DNA of 64,000 nucleotides from an uncultured Erythrobacter sp. (GCA_947499505.1 CANMOQ010000001.1:1346037-1410036), one strand, 5' to 3'; positions 36,103 through 45,290 are shown, counted from the first letter of the stretch. Notes: generated from the letters alone by a model not told the origin. Translations and numbers: made by a program.

Positions 36103-37416
36103 ATGCAAGAATATGATGTGATCGTTCTGGGCGCGGGCGCCGCCGGGCTGATGTGCGCGGCAGAGGCGGGCAAGCGCGGCAAACGCGTGGCTGTGCTGGA
36201 AAAGGCGAACGCGCCGGGCAAGAAGATCCTGATTTCAGGCGGCGGGCGCTGCAATTTCACCAATTCGCGCACAACAGCGGCGAATTACCTCTCGGCCAAT
36301 CCGCATTTCGCGAAATCCGCGCTCAGCCGGTACACGCCGCAGGATTTTATCGATCTGGTGAACAGCCATGGCATTGCCTGGCACGAGAAGACGCTGGGGC
36401 AATTGTTCTGCGATGGCTCCGCCAAGCAGATCGTGGAAATGCTGCTCGATGAATGCGGCAAAGCGGCACAGCACGGCGGGCAAGTTGATGTGCTGTGCGA
36501 TGCGTATGTCAGCGATGTGGTGAGAGTGTCTTTTGACGATGCCGGAGCCACCCGCGCCCTCCACCCTTCCACCCGGAGCCTACCGGACACTAATCCGGGT
36601 GGAAGGGTGGAGGGCGCGGGTGGCCAGCCAAACGAAGATAGTTACGAGTTTGCGGTCAAAGCAAACGGCCAGGCGATGCGCGCAAAGTCGCTGGTCGTGG
36701 CGACGGGCGGACCGTCGATCCCGAAAATGGGCGCGACCGACTATGCCTATGAGCTGGCGCGGCAATTTGGCCTGAAAGTCGTGGAGCCGCGTCCTGCCCT
36801 CGTCCCGCTGACACTGGGCGGTGAGGACGTATTGTTCCGCGAACTATCCGGTGTGTCAGCGCCGGTGACCGCGCGCACTGGCGTCAAAAAGTCAAAGGTC
36901 GAATTCGAAGAGGCAGCGCTGTTCACTCACCGCGGCCTGTCCGGCCCTGCGATCCTGCAAGTCTCATCCTATTGGAAACATGGCGAGGAAATCGGGATCG
37001 AATTCCTGCCAGCGATTGACGACAATTGGCTGGTCGATCTGAAGGCCCAGAACCCGCGAACCACCATCCGCAGCGCCCTTCGCGAACACTTGCCCGCCCG
37101 CCTGGCCGATGCGCTGGCTGAGCGCCTCAAGATTGAACGTGAATTTGGCAATGTGCCCGACAAAGTTCTGCAAGAGGCTCAGCGCAAACTCGCCGATTGG
37201 CGCTTCACCCCCAACGGCACCGAAGGGTTCGCAAAAGCCGAGGTGACGATAGGCGGCGTTGCGACAAACGAGCTTTCCTCCAAGACGCTAGAGGCGAAGA
37301 ACGTGCCCGGATTGTATTTCATCGGCGAGGCGGTGGATGTGACCGGCTGGCTCGGCGGGTACAATTTCCAATGGGCCTGGGCCAGCGGCGTAGCCTGTGC
37401 AGCAGCGTTAGCGTAG
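36103..37416 (+). CDS. BaiN/HI0933-type flavoprotein with inserted palindrome
   Basis: From ATG 36103 the 437-residue protein is an NAD(P)/FAD-dependent oxidoreductase of the HI0933/BaiN family. FAD-binding GxGxxG is in VIVLGAGAAGLMCA, and ISGGGRCNFTNSR is the family signature; GLYFIGEAVDVTGWLGGYN closes the FAD site. The physiological substrate is unknown. The usual length is about 390-410; here about 26-33 residues around 149-180 are coded by a perfect DNA palindrome that keeps the frame open. That insert lies between conserved parts, so the protein may still fold. It diverges from uvrC. Confidence 0.92.
   Translation: MQEYDVIVLGAGAAGLMCAAEAGKRGKRVAVLEKANAPGKKILISGGGRCNFTNSRTTAANYLSANPHFAKSALSRYTPQDFIDLVNSHGIAWHEKTLGQLFCDGSAKQIVEMLLDECGKAAQHGGQVDVLCDAYVSDVVRVSFDDAGATRALHPSTRSLPDTNPGGRVEGAGGQPNEDSYEFAVKANGQAMRAKSLVVATGGPSIPKMGATDYAYELARQFGLKVVEPRPALVPLTLGGEDVLFRELSGVSAPVTARTGVKKSKVEFEEAALFTHRGLSGPAILQVSSYWKHGEEIGIEFLPAIDDNWLVDLKAQNPRTTIRSALREHLPARLADALAERLKIEREFGNVPDKVLQEAQRKLADWRFTPNGTEGFAKAEVTIGGVATNELSSKTLEAKNVPGLYFIGEAVDVTGWLGGYNFQWAWASGVACAAALA
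36547..36624. repeat. Perfect 31-bp inverted repeat inside the flavoprotein gene
   Basis: Arms 36547-36577 and 36594-36624 are exact reverse complements, 31 bp each, separated by a 16-nt loop. The arms are very GC-rich (core GCGCCCTCCACCCTTCC). The 78-bp unit is a multiple of three, has no stop in the gene frame, and encodes residues about 149-174. It resembles a mobile palindromic unit inserted in a coding sequence, as with Rickettsia palindromic elements. No target duplication is obvious. Confidence 0.93.
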
Positions 37417-37448
37417 GCACACGCAAAATGAAGATTAGAGGGGATTAC

Positions 37449-37880
37449 ATGTCACAAGTAAGTATCACGGCGGGACGCATTCTTCTGGGCCTGTATTTCC
37501 TGCTGCCCGGCCTGATGAAAGCTGCCGCGCCAGAGCAGACTATCGCTTACATGGAAAGCCACCAGATCGCTTTTGCCGCGCCACTGATGTGGTTTTCGGC
37601 TGCGGTAAACATTGTCGGAGGATTGCTACTTATCTCCGGTCGCCATGTGCGGCTCGTTGCCTATGGCTGTGTGATCTACGTCCTGCTCGTGAACTTCATG
37701 CTCCACGATTTCTGGAGCATGGAAGAGGCGATGGTAGACCGAGAACGGCAGAATTTCGTCAAAAACCTGGGCATTCTCGCCGGATTGCTCGTGCTCGCGG
37801 GCTTCTCTCCAGCACGCGGCCTATCCCCGGCAGGATGGTGGCGCAGCGATAAGTCTGTCAGCGCTCAGCCCTTTACCTAG
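37449..37880 (+). CDS. DoxX family membrane protein
   Basis: The 143-residue protein has four hydrophobic segments and DoxX-family features: GRILLGLYFLLPGLMKAAAP at the N-terminus, VNIVGGLLLISGRHVRL, and ERQNFVKNLGILAGLLVLAG. DoxX proteins are poorly understood inner-membrane proteins, some linked to redox or thiosulfate metabolism. I take the ATG at 37449 after AGAGGGG; an ATG seven codons earlier is possible. It lies 32 nt after the flavoprotein gene and may be co-transcribed with it. Confidence 0.87.
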   Translation: MSQVSITAGRILLGLYFLLPGLMKAAAPEQTIAYMESHQIAFAAPLMWFSAAVNIVGGLLLISGRHVRLVAYGCVIYVLLVNFMLHDFWSMEEAMVDRERQNFVKNLGILAGLLVLAGFSPARGLSPAGWWRSDKSVSAQPFT

Positions 37881-38033
37881 GGGCAAGACCTACCGCGCGC
37901 GTGAGCTTGTCTAGCGCCCGAAATGTCTATAGCGATTGCTCATAGAGCCTAAAAATAGGTCGAAGCCGCCTGAAATTGGGTAGGCCGTCCTCAAGCAGTG
38001 AAGCGGTAGGACAGATAAAAGCGGGAGAACACC

Positions 38034-39608
38034 TTGCGCCAATTGCAAGGCATGGATTCATCGTTCGTAGCGCTGGAATCGCCGAACTCGCCGATGCACA
38101 TCGGCAGCGTGTTGATCTACAATCCGGCGACGGCGCCCGGCGGGTTCGTCCGCTTTAAAGACATCCTCAGCTTTATCGAAGGCCGGATGCAGCTCTCCAA
38201 AACCATGCGCCAGCGGCTCGTACGCGTGCCGTTTGACTTGGATTATCCATATTGGATCGAGGATCCCGATTTCGATCTGGAATATCACGTGCGCCACGTC
38301 GCCCTGCCCAAGCCCGGCGATTGGCGCCAGCTGTGCATTCAGGCCGCGCGCATTCACGCACGCCCGCTCGACCTCAATCGCCCGCCATGGGAATTCACCG
38401 TGGTCGAGGGGCTCGACAATGTTCGCGGCTATCCGCCCGGCTGCTTCGCCTTCGTCACGAAGGTGCATCACGCCGCGATTGACGGGATGAGCGGGATTGA
38501 TTTGATGGAGGCGCTCCACACGATGACGCCCGATGTCGAGCCGCCGAAAAAGCCCGACACGTGGAAACCGGAAAAGGTGCCGGGCCCAGCAGAATTGCTC
38601 GGCAAATCCTATATCAATGCGCTGCTCAACCCGCTGAAACAGGCCCAGGTCGCGGCGCAGTCCCTTCCCGGCGTGGCCAGCGCGATCAAGGGTCTGATCG
38701 CCCGCGATTTCAAACTCAGCACCGACATGGTGCCCCCGCGCACCCGCTTTAACCGCTCCATATCGCCGCACCGTGTCGTCGAAGGATGCGCGTTCCCACT
38801 CGACAAATTCAAGTCGATCCGCGCGCTTGTGCCCGATTCGAAGGTCAACGATGTAGCGATTGCGGTGATCGGCGGCGCGCTCCACAAATATCTCACATCC
38901 AAGGACGACCTGCCTAAGTCGACAATGACGGCGATGGCGCCGATTTCCGTCCGCTCCAAGGATGAAAAGGGCGATATGGGCAATCAGGTCGCGGCTATGG
39001 TCGCCCCGCTGGGCACGCATATCGCCGATCCCAAAGAGCGGCTGGAATATGTCTACGGCCAGACCAGCAATTCCAAAGCCATGACGAACGCGCTGGGCGC
39101 GCGCACCATGACCGAGGTGAGCAAGGTCAATCCGGCGCTCTATATGGCGCTGGGCGCGCAATTGTTCAGCCGGGTCAGCATCGCGCATAAGCTCGCCATG
39201 CCGTTCAACACTATTGTTACCAACGTGCCCGGGCCGCCCGTGCATATCTATTCATCAGGCGCGCGGATGGAGAGCATGGCGCTCTCTCTCATTTGCCTGA
39301 CCGAAGGCTTGGGTCTGGCCCATGTCGTGCAAAGCTACGTCGATGAGGCCTATATCAGCTTCACAGCCTGCCGCGACATCATGCCGGATCCAGAGTTTTA
39401 CTCGCAATGCCTGCAAGACAGCTATGACGAGCTGCTAGCGGCGGCATCCGCGGCTGGCAAACCGGCACCAAAGAAAAAGGCGACGACACGAGCGCCAGCA
39501 AAGAAGGCGCCAGCCAAAAAGACAGCGGCGAAACGAACGCCTGCAAAGAAAACGGCAACAAAAACAAAACGCAAAACACCACAAAAACGGGTTGGGAAAA
39601 AGACATAA
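38034..39608 (+). CDS. Wax ester synthase/diacylglycerol acyltransferase with lysine-rich tail
   Basis: The 524-residue protein is a WS/DGAT bifunctional acyltransferase. The acyl-transfer motif HHAAIDG is at about 145-151, PLDLNRPPWEF precedes it, and the NVPGPP motif and the C-terminal WS/DGAT domain follow. It makes wax esters or triacylglycerol from acyl-CoA. The start is TTG 38034, preceded by GGGAGAA, giving the family-typical N-terminus MRQLQGMDSSF. From about residue 476 it carries a nearly 50-residue Lys/Ala/Pro tail (repeated PAKK units), like histone H1-type domains, absent from usual members. It overlaps the next lipase gene by one base. Confidence 0.93.
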   Translation: MRQLQGMDSSFVALESPNSPMHIGSVLIYNPATAPGGFVRFKDILSFIEGRMQLSKTMRQRLVRVPFDLDYPYWIEDPDFDLEYHVRHVALPKPGDWRQLCIQAARIHARPLDLNRPPWEFTVVEGLDNVRGYPPGCFAFVTKVHHAAIDGMSGIDLMEALHTMTPDVEPPKKPDTWKPEKVPGPAELLGKSYINALLNPLKQAQVAAQSLPGVASAIKGLIARDFKLSTDMVPPRTRFNRSISPHRVVEGCAFPLDKFKSIRALVPDSKVNDVAIAVIGGALHKYLTSKDDLPKSTMTAMAPISVRSKDEKGDMGNQVAAMVAPLGTHIADPKERLEYVYGQTSNSKAMTNALGARTMTEVSKVNPALYMALGAQLFSRVSIAHKLAMPFNTIVTNVPGPPVHIYSSGARMESMALSLICLTEGLGLAHVVQSYVDEAYISFTACRDIMPDPEFYSQCLQDSYDELLAAASAAGKPAPKKKATTRAPAKKAPAKKTAAKRTPAKKTATKTKRKTPQKRVGKKT

Positions 39609-40420
39609 TGGCGAGCATCGCACCAAATTCAGCCATGGATGCTGAACGATTTCTCGAAGAAACGAAGGCGAAGCCGCCGCACCGTTTCTGGACGCTGACC
39701 GAAGGCCGCGCCTTCTTTGAGCTTGGCGCGTTTTACGCCTCGCGCCCGATGCTGTCGCAACTGCCCAAGGGCGATGGCCATGCTGTCATGGTCCTGCCGG
39801 GGTTCATGGCGACCAACAGCTCAACCGTGCCAATGCGCCGCCTGCTGAGGGATTTGGGTTATGATGCGCATGGCTGGGATGCGGGCCGCAATGTCCGCGT
39901 CAATGAAGAGCTGCTGCAAGTCATCGAAGCGCAGCTGAGTGAGCTGTATGAGAACACCGGGCGCAAAGTGTCGCTGGTCGGCTGGAGCTTGGGCGGTGTG
40001 CTCGCGCGCGAACTGGCAAAGCTGCACCCGGAGATGGTGCGCCTTGTGATCAGCCTGGGCAGCCCAATCTCTGACGATCGCAACCACACCAGCGCAGCGC
40101 GCCTATTCAAATTCTTCAACGGCGATGAGCCGGAGCAATTGCGCGATGGCCAATTCCAAGGGCTAGATGTCGCCCCGCCCGTGCCGACGACGTCGATCCT
40201 GACCAAGACCGACGGCGTGGTCCACTGGCGCGGCTCTGTGCAGAAGAAGGGCGAGTTCCCGAGCGAGAACATCGAAGTCTACGCCAGCCATTTAGGGCTA
40301 GGCGTAAACCCATCGGTGATGATCGCCATGGCTGACCGGCTGGCCCAGAAAGAGGGCACTTGGAAGCCGTTTAAGCCGAGCGCCATGCGCCGCTGGATGT
40401 TTCCCAAGCTCGACGTTTAG
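39608..40420 (+). CDS. Alpha/beta hydrolase, lipase-like
   Basis: The 270-residue protein has the serine hydrolase elbow GWSLGG at about 138-143 and the preceding LPGFMATNSS segment acting as oxyanion region; the catalytic His is probably in YASHLGLGVNP near 223. Homologues in this group act on esters or thioesters of lipids. The ATG shares a base with the wax synthase stop (TAATG), so production is coupled, suggesting a role in neutral-lipid turnover or in releasing a product of that enzyme. No signal peptide, so it is cytoplasmic. Confidence 0.85.
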   Translation: MASIAPNSAMDAERFLEETKAKPPHRFWTLTEGRAFFELGAFYASRPMLSQLPKGDGHAVMVLPGFMATNSSTVPMRRLLRDLGYDAHGWDAGRNVRVNEELLQVIEAQLSELYENTGRKVSLVGWSLGGVLARELAKLHPEMVRLVISLGSPISDDRNHTSAARLFKFFNGDEPEQLRDGQFQGLDVAPPVPTTSILTKTDGVVHWRGSVQKKGEFPSENIEVYASHLGLGVNPSVMIAMADRLAQKEGTWKPFKPSAMRRWMFPKLDV

Positions 40421-43272
40421 AACACCTTCCTAAGATCGATCCCAAGGAACCTGCCGGTCGGGTCGATCAATTGCGGTTGGAAATTAATCGGCGTGTCGCC
40501 ATTGCTGTCGGTGACCCTGCGGCGCGCGTCAAAGATGTTGTCTGCGCGCAGGGCGATGCGGAAGCCTTTTAGGAAGCCCTCATCCTTGCCCAGTATTCGG
40601 CCAAGATCGCCGAACACGCGCAGATCGACGGTCGCGAGGTCATCGAAGAACAGATCGGGCGATCCAAGAAGGGTCGAGCCATCGATCCGGGCGCTGCCAG
40701 TGTAGCGGCCCGAAATGCGCATCCCCATGCCATTGCGGAAAATACCCGCCTCCAGCCGGGTCGCATTGCGCGCCTGACCAAAGGAGCCGGTGGCATCGCC
40801 ATCCAGCAGATCGAGCGGTTCCAGCCCCGGCGCGATCAGGATTTCATTCGCCAACTCAAGCGTGTGGGTGAGGTTCACGAAATAGCGCCCACGTCCATCA
40901 CGGCCAAAGCCGCTAGCCAGCGGATTGCCGGGAGGTCGGCCTGAGCCCTGAGGCCTGCCGCCCTGCCCTGCGCCTGCTTGCTCGCCGCCGCCGCCGCGAC
41001 CGCGCATCATCGCGGGATCCATGCTGCAAAAACGCGTTCGGAACTCAGCAATCCGCTCTGGCGTGATCTCACCATTTTCATCGCGGGCGCGTGACAGCAT
41101 CCGGCCAAAACGCTCTGGATTGAAGCTTGGCAGAATGTCCGAGGTGTCCTCGCCTGCCTCCACCGCCGCGACCAAGCGGGTCAACACATCCAAGCCATCA
41201 TCGGCGCAAATTCGCGTTCGGAACGCCATGAATTGCTCGCGCTGCTCAGCGGTCGGTGGCCCGCCTGCGCCGCCTCTGCGCTCTGCACCATCGGGTCTAC
41301 CACCACCCGGAGGCCTACCTGCGCCGGGTGGTCCACCGCGACCGCCAGAGCCTGCATCTGCGCGCGCACCGCCAAAACTTCCGCGCCTAAAGAGCGAGAA
41401 TTGCAGCCGCTCAGCGCGGGTTTCAGCAAAGGTCACCGCGCGGCGATCGAGCGCAACAAGCGTACCATCCGCATCGCGCGTGACGCGGTCCGTAAAGGCG
41501 TTCTCAATGTCCTCGGTCAGCACCGGGAAACTGCTGGTCACATCATCGGAGCGATTGCGGATATATTCCACGCCTAGCCGCGTGCCGCGCCAGAATGGCA
41601 GCGACCAATTGACCGCAAAGCGCCAGTCGCGCTGCTTCTCAGCCAGCAGATCCGGATTGCCGCCCGTGGTGACGCTCGCGAGCACGGTCTCGCCGTTCAC
41701 AAAGTCGAACACCGGCGTGTTGAGCGTGATGATCTCTGGATTGCCCAGATTGCCCAGCGATGGGGCCACTTCGCGCTCAATATAAGTCGCGGTGAGGTCA
41801 AGGTTGCTGGTCGGCGCCCAGGTGAGACCCGCAGTCCAATCGGTCAAAGTGCCGAAGTCAGACAGGTAATCCGCGCCGATTTGTGCGTTCAATGTGAAAC
41901 TGCCGAGCGCATCGGCAAAACCTGTCCGGGTGCTGGTGATCGGGATTACGAGGTTGAGCCCGCCCTCTAGATCGCCGCGCGTCAGGCTGGTATCCACAAG
42001 CGAGCGCGTGTCGCTGCTCTCAATGCGGTCCCAACTGTATCCGGCATCGAAAGTCGCAAGCAATTCGCCGCCGGGCAAATCCGCCAGCGGACCGCGCGCG
42101 GTCACTTTCGAGGTAGCCGTCCAATTGCGCGAGCGCGCCGTTTCAAAGCCTGCCTCCGCCGAGGTCGGAAGCGCTCCGTCGAGTGCAAGCGTGCCAGCCA
42201 GAGCAGCGTCTTGAAGCGCCTGCGTGTCAAAACGCTGATCGATCTCTGTCTCGCTATCGATCCGGCTGCCATCGAACGTCGCGGTCAGGCGGAACGCGCC
42301 AAGCGGGCGGGTCAACGAGCCAGAGGCCTGATAGGTGTCGGTGGAGACGCGCCGTTCCAGCGGATCATCCTCGCCAAAGGTCCGCAGCAAGGTGTTCCCC
42401 GCCCCGTCTTCCAACTCAACGATATTGAGACCGGACAGGCTGCGGCTTTGGTTGCGGGTATAATTGATGTTCGCACTGAGCGAGGTGCCGCTGTCGACGA
42501 TGGCTTTGGCCCAGCTGAGGCTGCCCTCCAATTGCAGGCTGTCCGCGATCAAAGAGCGAAATTCGGCCTGATCGGGATCGCTCGCCAGCTCTGAGATAGA
42601 GCCCGGCGTCTGGATCAGGTCGCGCTCGCTTTCCGTCAGCAGCGAGAGATCGCGCGCTTCAAAATTGGCGTTGAACCGCCCGCCATCGGCAATCTTAAGA
42701 TAGCCAAGCTCTTGCTCCAGCGCGATATATCCGCCGCTAGAGGGCCCTTCAAATTCCAGTTCAATCTCGCGGCTAGAGAAGTTTTCTTTCAGGATCAGGT
42801 TGATGACCCGGCGATCGGGCGAAAAACCAAACCTTTGCGCCACTTCCTCAGGGAATACTTCGACTTTCTCGAGCGCCTCTGGCGGATAGGATCGCAGCTC
42901 GCGAAAGCTGCCGATACGTATGCCGTTGACCAGAATAACTGGACGTCCGCCGCCGCCGCGCCCGCGCGCAGAGCCGGTTTGATTGGTCACTTGCGTCACG
43001 AGATCGGCGATCGAGGTCACGCCCTCGCCAGCGATGTCTTCCGCATTCAGCTCCAGTAGCGGGGCCTGCTCAACATCCAATTGACCGCGCAAACGCCGCC
43101 CCTGGACAACGATTTCGCCGCCAGAGGGCGTGCCGCTGGTGGTGCCAAGCTCAATGTCGGACTGTTCGCTTTCGGGAACATCACGCTGCTGCTGAGCCAA
43201 TGCGGGAGAGACGGCCATACCGGCCAATCCGGCGAGGCTAGCCCCAGACAAGAGGAATTGGGAGAATTTCAT
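40417..43272 (-). CDS. TonB-dependent receptor with Gly/Arg-rich extracellular inserts
   Basis: The 951-residue protein begins with a signal peptide (SPALA|QQ) and has a plug (VNGIRIGSFRELRSYPP, EKVEVFPEEVAQRFGF, RVINLILKENF) and a beta-barrel ending in a Phe-terminal strand. It would import a ligand across the outer membrane with TonB energy; ligand unknown. Two low-complexity blocks at about 634-675 and 755-783 are rich in Gly, Arg, Pro, Gln; between them is a Cys-containing helical segment (Cys near 688 and 746). These sit within the barrel part, probably in one large surface loop. The stop overlaps that of the lipase gene. Confidence 0.93.
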   Translation of the reverse strand: MKFSQFLLSGASLAGLAGMAVSPALAQQQRDVPESEQSDIELGTTSGTPSGGEIVVQGRRLRGQLDVEQAPLLELNAEDIAGEGVTSIADLVTQVTNQTGSARGRGGGGRPVILVNGIRIGSFRELRSYPPEALEKVEVFPEEVAQRFGFSPDRRVINLILKENFSSREIELEFEGPSSGGYIALEQELGYLKIADGGRFNANFEARDLSLLTESERDLIQTPGSISELASDPDQAEFRSLIADSLQLEGSLSWAKAIVDSGTSLSANINYTRNQSRSLSGLNIVELEDGAGNTLLRTFGEDDPLERRVSTDTYQASGSLTRPLGAFRLTATFDGSRIDSETEIDQRFDTQALQDAALAGTLALDGALPTSAEAGFETARSRNWTATSKVTARGPLADLPGGELLATFDAGYSWDRIESSDTRSLVDTSLTRGDLEGGLNLVIPITSTRTGFADALGSFTLNAQIGADYLSDFGTLTDWTAGLTWAPTSNLDLTATYIEREVAPSLGNLGNPEIITLNTPVFDFVNGETVLASVTTGGNPDLLAEKQRDWRFAVNWSLPFWRGTRLGVEYIRNRSDDVTSSFPVLTEDIENAFTDRVTRDADGTLVALDRRAVTFAETRAERLQFSLFRRGSFGGARADAGSGGRGGPPGAGRPPGGGRPDGAERRGGAGGPPTAEQREQFMAFRTRICADDGLDVLTRLVAAVEAGEDTSDILPSFNPERFGRMLSRARDENGEITPERIAEFRTRFCSMDPAMMRGRGGGGEQAGAGQGGRPQGSGRPPGNPLASGFGRDGRGRYFVNLTHTLELANEILIAPGLEPLDLLDGDATGSFGQARNATRLEAGIFRNGMGMRISGRYTGSARIDGSTLLGSPDLFFDDLATVDLRVFGDLGRILGKDEGFLKGFRIALRADNIFDARRRVTDSNGDTPINFQPQLIDPTGRFLGIDLRKVF

Positions 43273-43479
43273 CTAGCCCCTTTCAGGCATCGGGTGCCCT
43301 GGAACAAGCACCTGAATTGTATCGATTTGCATCACAATGTGTCGCGTAAAAGACGCACACAGCGCGCATCAACTCACCGCCCCTAACGCACGAGACTTCC
43401 ATTTTGTTCTCGGCGGGGTTAAAGCGCGCGACCTGAATGAGTGATTTTACTCAGAAAAGCTGTTTGCATAAGGATATAC

Positions 43480-43740
43480 ATGGCCAAAGAAGAACTCCTC
43501 GAAATGCGCGGGAAGGTCGTCGAACTGCTTCCCAATGCGATGTTCCGGGTCGAGCTTGAAAACGGTCACGAAGTGTTGGGCCACACGGCTGGCAAAATGC
43601 GCAAGAACCGTATCCGCGTGCTGGTGGGCGACGAAGTGCTGTGCGAACTGACGCCGTATGACCTCACCAAGGCCCGCATCACCTATCGCTTTATGCCCGG
43701 ACGTGGCGGCCCTGGCCAAGGCCCTGGCCCAACGCCATAA
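43480..43740 (+). CDS. infA: Translation initiation factor IF-1, with C-terminal extension
   Basis: IF-1 binds the ribosomal A site during initiation. The core ([19 protein letters not shown] through [22 protein letters not shown]) is the standard 72-residue S1-like OB fold, and the protein continues for about 15 residues of Gly/Pro/Gln ([15 protein letters not shown]) beyond the usual end. I start at ATG 43480 after AAGGA. It begins an apparent operon with maf, an RNase E/G-like gene and yacG, an order common in sphingomonads. Confidence 0.96.
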   Translation: MAKEELLEMRGKVVELLPNAMFRVELENGHEVLGHTAGKMRKNRIRVLVGDEVLCELTPYDLTKARITYRFMPGRGGPGQGPGPTP

Positions 43741-43756
43741 TATTGAGGTGCGCTGA

Positions 43757-44335
43757 GTGAGCGCCCCCAAACTGGTTCTAGCTTCGGCCAGTCCGCGCCG
43801 GCGCGATCTGCTCGCGCGGCTCGGCATTGCGCCCGATGATGTGGCTCCCGCCGATATCGATGAGACACCTCACAAGGGCGAGCTTCCGCGCGACTATGCC
43901 GCGCGCATGGCTCTGGAGAAGGCGCAGGCCGTCAGCACCGACGGCGATGCCCATATTCTTGCTGGCGACACAGTGGTCGCCGTAGGCCGCCGCATCCTGC
44001 CCAAGACCGAGACCGAAGACGAAGCCCGCTCCTGCCTCAAATTGATGAGCGGGCGGCGGCATGCCGTCCTCTCCGCAATCGCTTTGCGCGCGCCCGATGG
44101 CGGTATCCGCACGCGGCTGAGCGAGAATGTGGTACGCTTCAAAGTCCTTTCTGACGAGGAAATCGCCAGCTATCTGGCGGGCGGCGAATGGCGCGGCAAA
44201 GCGGGCGGATACGCGATACAAGGCGCAGCGGAAGGGCTGATCCGATGGATCAAGGGCAGCCATTCCAGCGTGATGGGCCTGCCGCTTTATGAGACCCGCG
44301 CGCTGCTGAAATCGGCGGGATTTGTCATTGGCTGA
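43757..44335 (+). CDS. maf: Maf family nucleotide pyrophosphatase
   Basis: The 192-residue protein hydrolyses non-canonical or pyrimidine nucleoside triphosphates to monophosphates. Family motifs are the N-terminal LASASPRRRDLL, the LAGDTVVAVG loop and SGRRHAVLSAIAL, and the GGYAIQGAAEGLIRWIKGS block. Subfamily (dTTP/UTP versus m7GTP) is uncertain. The start is a GTG 16 nt after infA. It overlaps the following RNase-like gene. Confidence 0.93.
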   Translation: MSAPKLVLASASPRRRDLLARLGIAPDDVAPADIDETPHKGELPRDYAARMALEKAQAVSTDGDAHILAGDTVVAVGRRILPKTETEDEARSCLKLMSGRRHAVLSAIALRAPDGGIRTRLSENVVRFKVLSDEEIASYLAGGEWRGKAGGYAIQGAAEGLIRWIKGSHSSVMGLPLYETRALLKSAGFVIG

Positions 44336-45290
44336 GTGGCTTGTCGAAGAGGGGATCGGCGAGACCCGCGCGCTCTTGGTCGAGAACGATCAAATTCTAG
44401 CGGCTAAGCTGTTTTGGCTCAGCAAAGACTGCGCGCACACAATCTTGATGGCCAAAATTGTCTCTCGCAAGGCCGGATCATCACGCGCTTTGTGCGTGAG
44501 CCCGCGCGGGGTTGAGATCAATGCAGACGGCCTTCCGCGCGATGCAAGCGAGGGCAGCGACGTCCGCTTGATCATTACCCGCGAGGCGATGGCGGAACGC
44601 GGCCGCCTAAAGCGGGCTCAGGCGCGGTATTTCGCCGATGACAATCCGCATATTCCGCCGCCTTCCGTGTTTGCGACGGGCAAGCATGTGCGCCGTTTCC
44701 CATCAGGCCTCTGGGAAGAGGTTTGGGACGCGGCCAGTTCTGGCCAAATCGATTTCGCAGGCGGCTCGCTGATCATCAGTGTTACGCCTGCTATGACCCT
44801 GATCGATATCGACGGTGAGGGCAGCCCCCTTGAGCTGTCATTGGCCGCAGTGCCCGCCATCGCGCAGGCACTGCGCTGGTTCGATCTGGCAGGTAATATC
44901 GGGATCGATTTCCCCACTATTCAAGACAAGGCGAGGCGCAAGGCCGTGGATGCGGCTCTGGAAGAAGCACTCTATGACTGGCAGCATGAGCGCACGGCAA
45001 TGAACGGCTTTGGCTTTGTGCAGATCGTCGCCCGGCTCGAAGGGCCATCACTGCTCCACCGATTCTGGACCTCGCGAGTTGGAGCATGCGCGCGCACTGC
45101 CTTGCGCAGGGCGGAAACTGCCGAGGGACCGGGCGCTATATTGCTGCTTACCGTCCACCCGGCCCTCAAATCGAAGCTGAAGGAAGAATGGCTGGTGGAA
45201 CTCGCAAGGCGCACTGGCAAAGAAGTGCGGATTGAGACGAACCCGAGCCTTGCGTTGGAAGGATCTCAAGCGCAGGTTGTAAGCCTATGA
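44328..45290 (+). CDS. RNase E/G-like protein, short form
   Basis: This is a shortened relative of ribonuclease E/G, about 320 residues against 500 or more. The first part (MAEWLVEEGIGETRALL from TTG 44328; a TTG at 44322 is also possible) and the later DLAGNIGIDFPTIQDK and FGFVQIVARLEGPSLL blocks match the RNase G catalytic core around the magnesium-binding Asp. The S1 domain and zinc-link cysteines are not seen. Whether it cuts RNA is untested. Start overlaps maf; stop overlaps yacG (ATGA). Confidence 0.82.
   Translation: MAEWLVEEGIGETRALLVENDQILAAKLFWLSKDCAHTILMAKIVSRKAGSSRALCVSPRGVEINADGLPRDASEGSDVRLIITREAMAERGRLKRAQARYFADDNPHIPPPSVFATGKHVRRFPSGLWEEVWDAASSGQIDFAGGSLIISVTPAMTLIDIDGEGSPLELSLAAVPAIAQALRWFDLAGNIGIDFPTIQDKARRKAVDAALEEALYDWQHERTAMNGFGFVQIVARLEGPSLLHRFWTSRVGACARTALRRAETAEGPGAILLLTVHPALKSKLKEEWLVELARRTGKEVRIETNPSLALEGSQAQVVSL

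Noticed and set aside
35202-36116. 304-codon forward frame opposite uvrC
   Set aside because: Antisense shadow of a well-recognised housekeeping gene.
38058-39245. 395-codon reverse frame opposite the wax ester synthase
   Set aside because: Antisense shadow; the forward protein has HHAAIDG and other family motifs.
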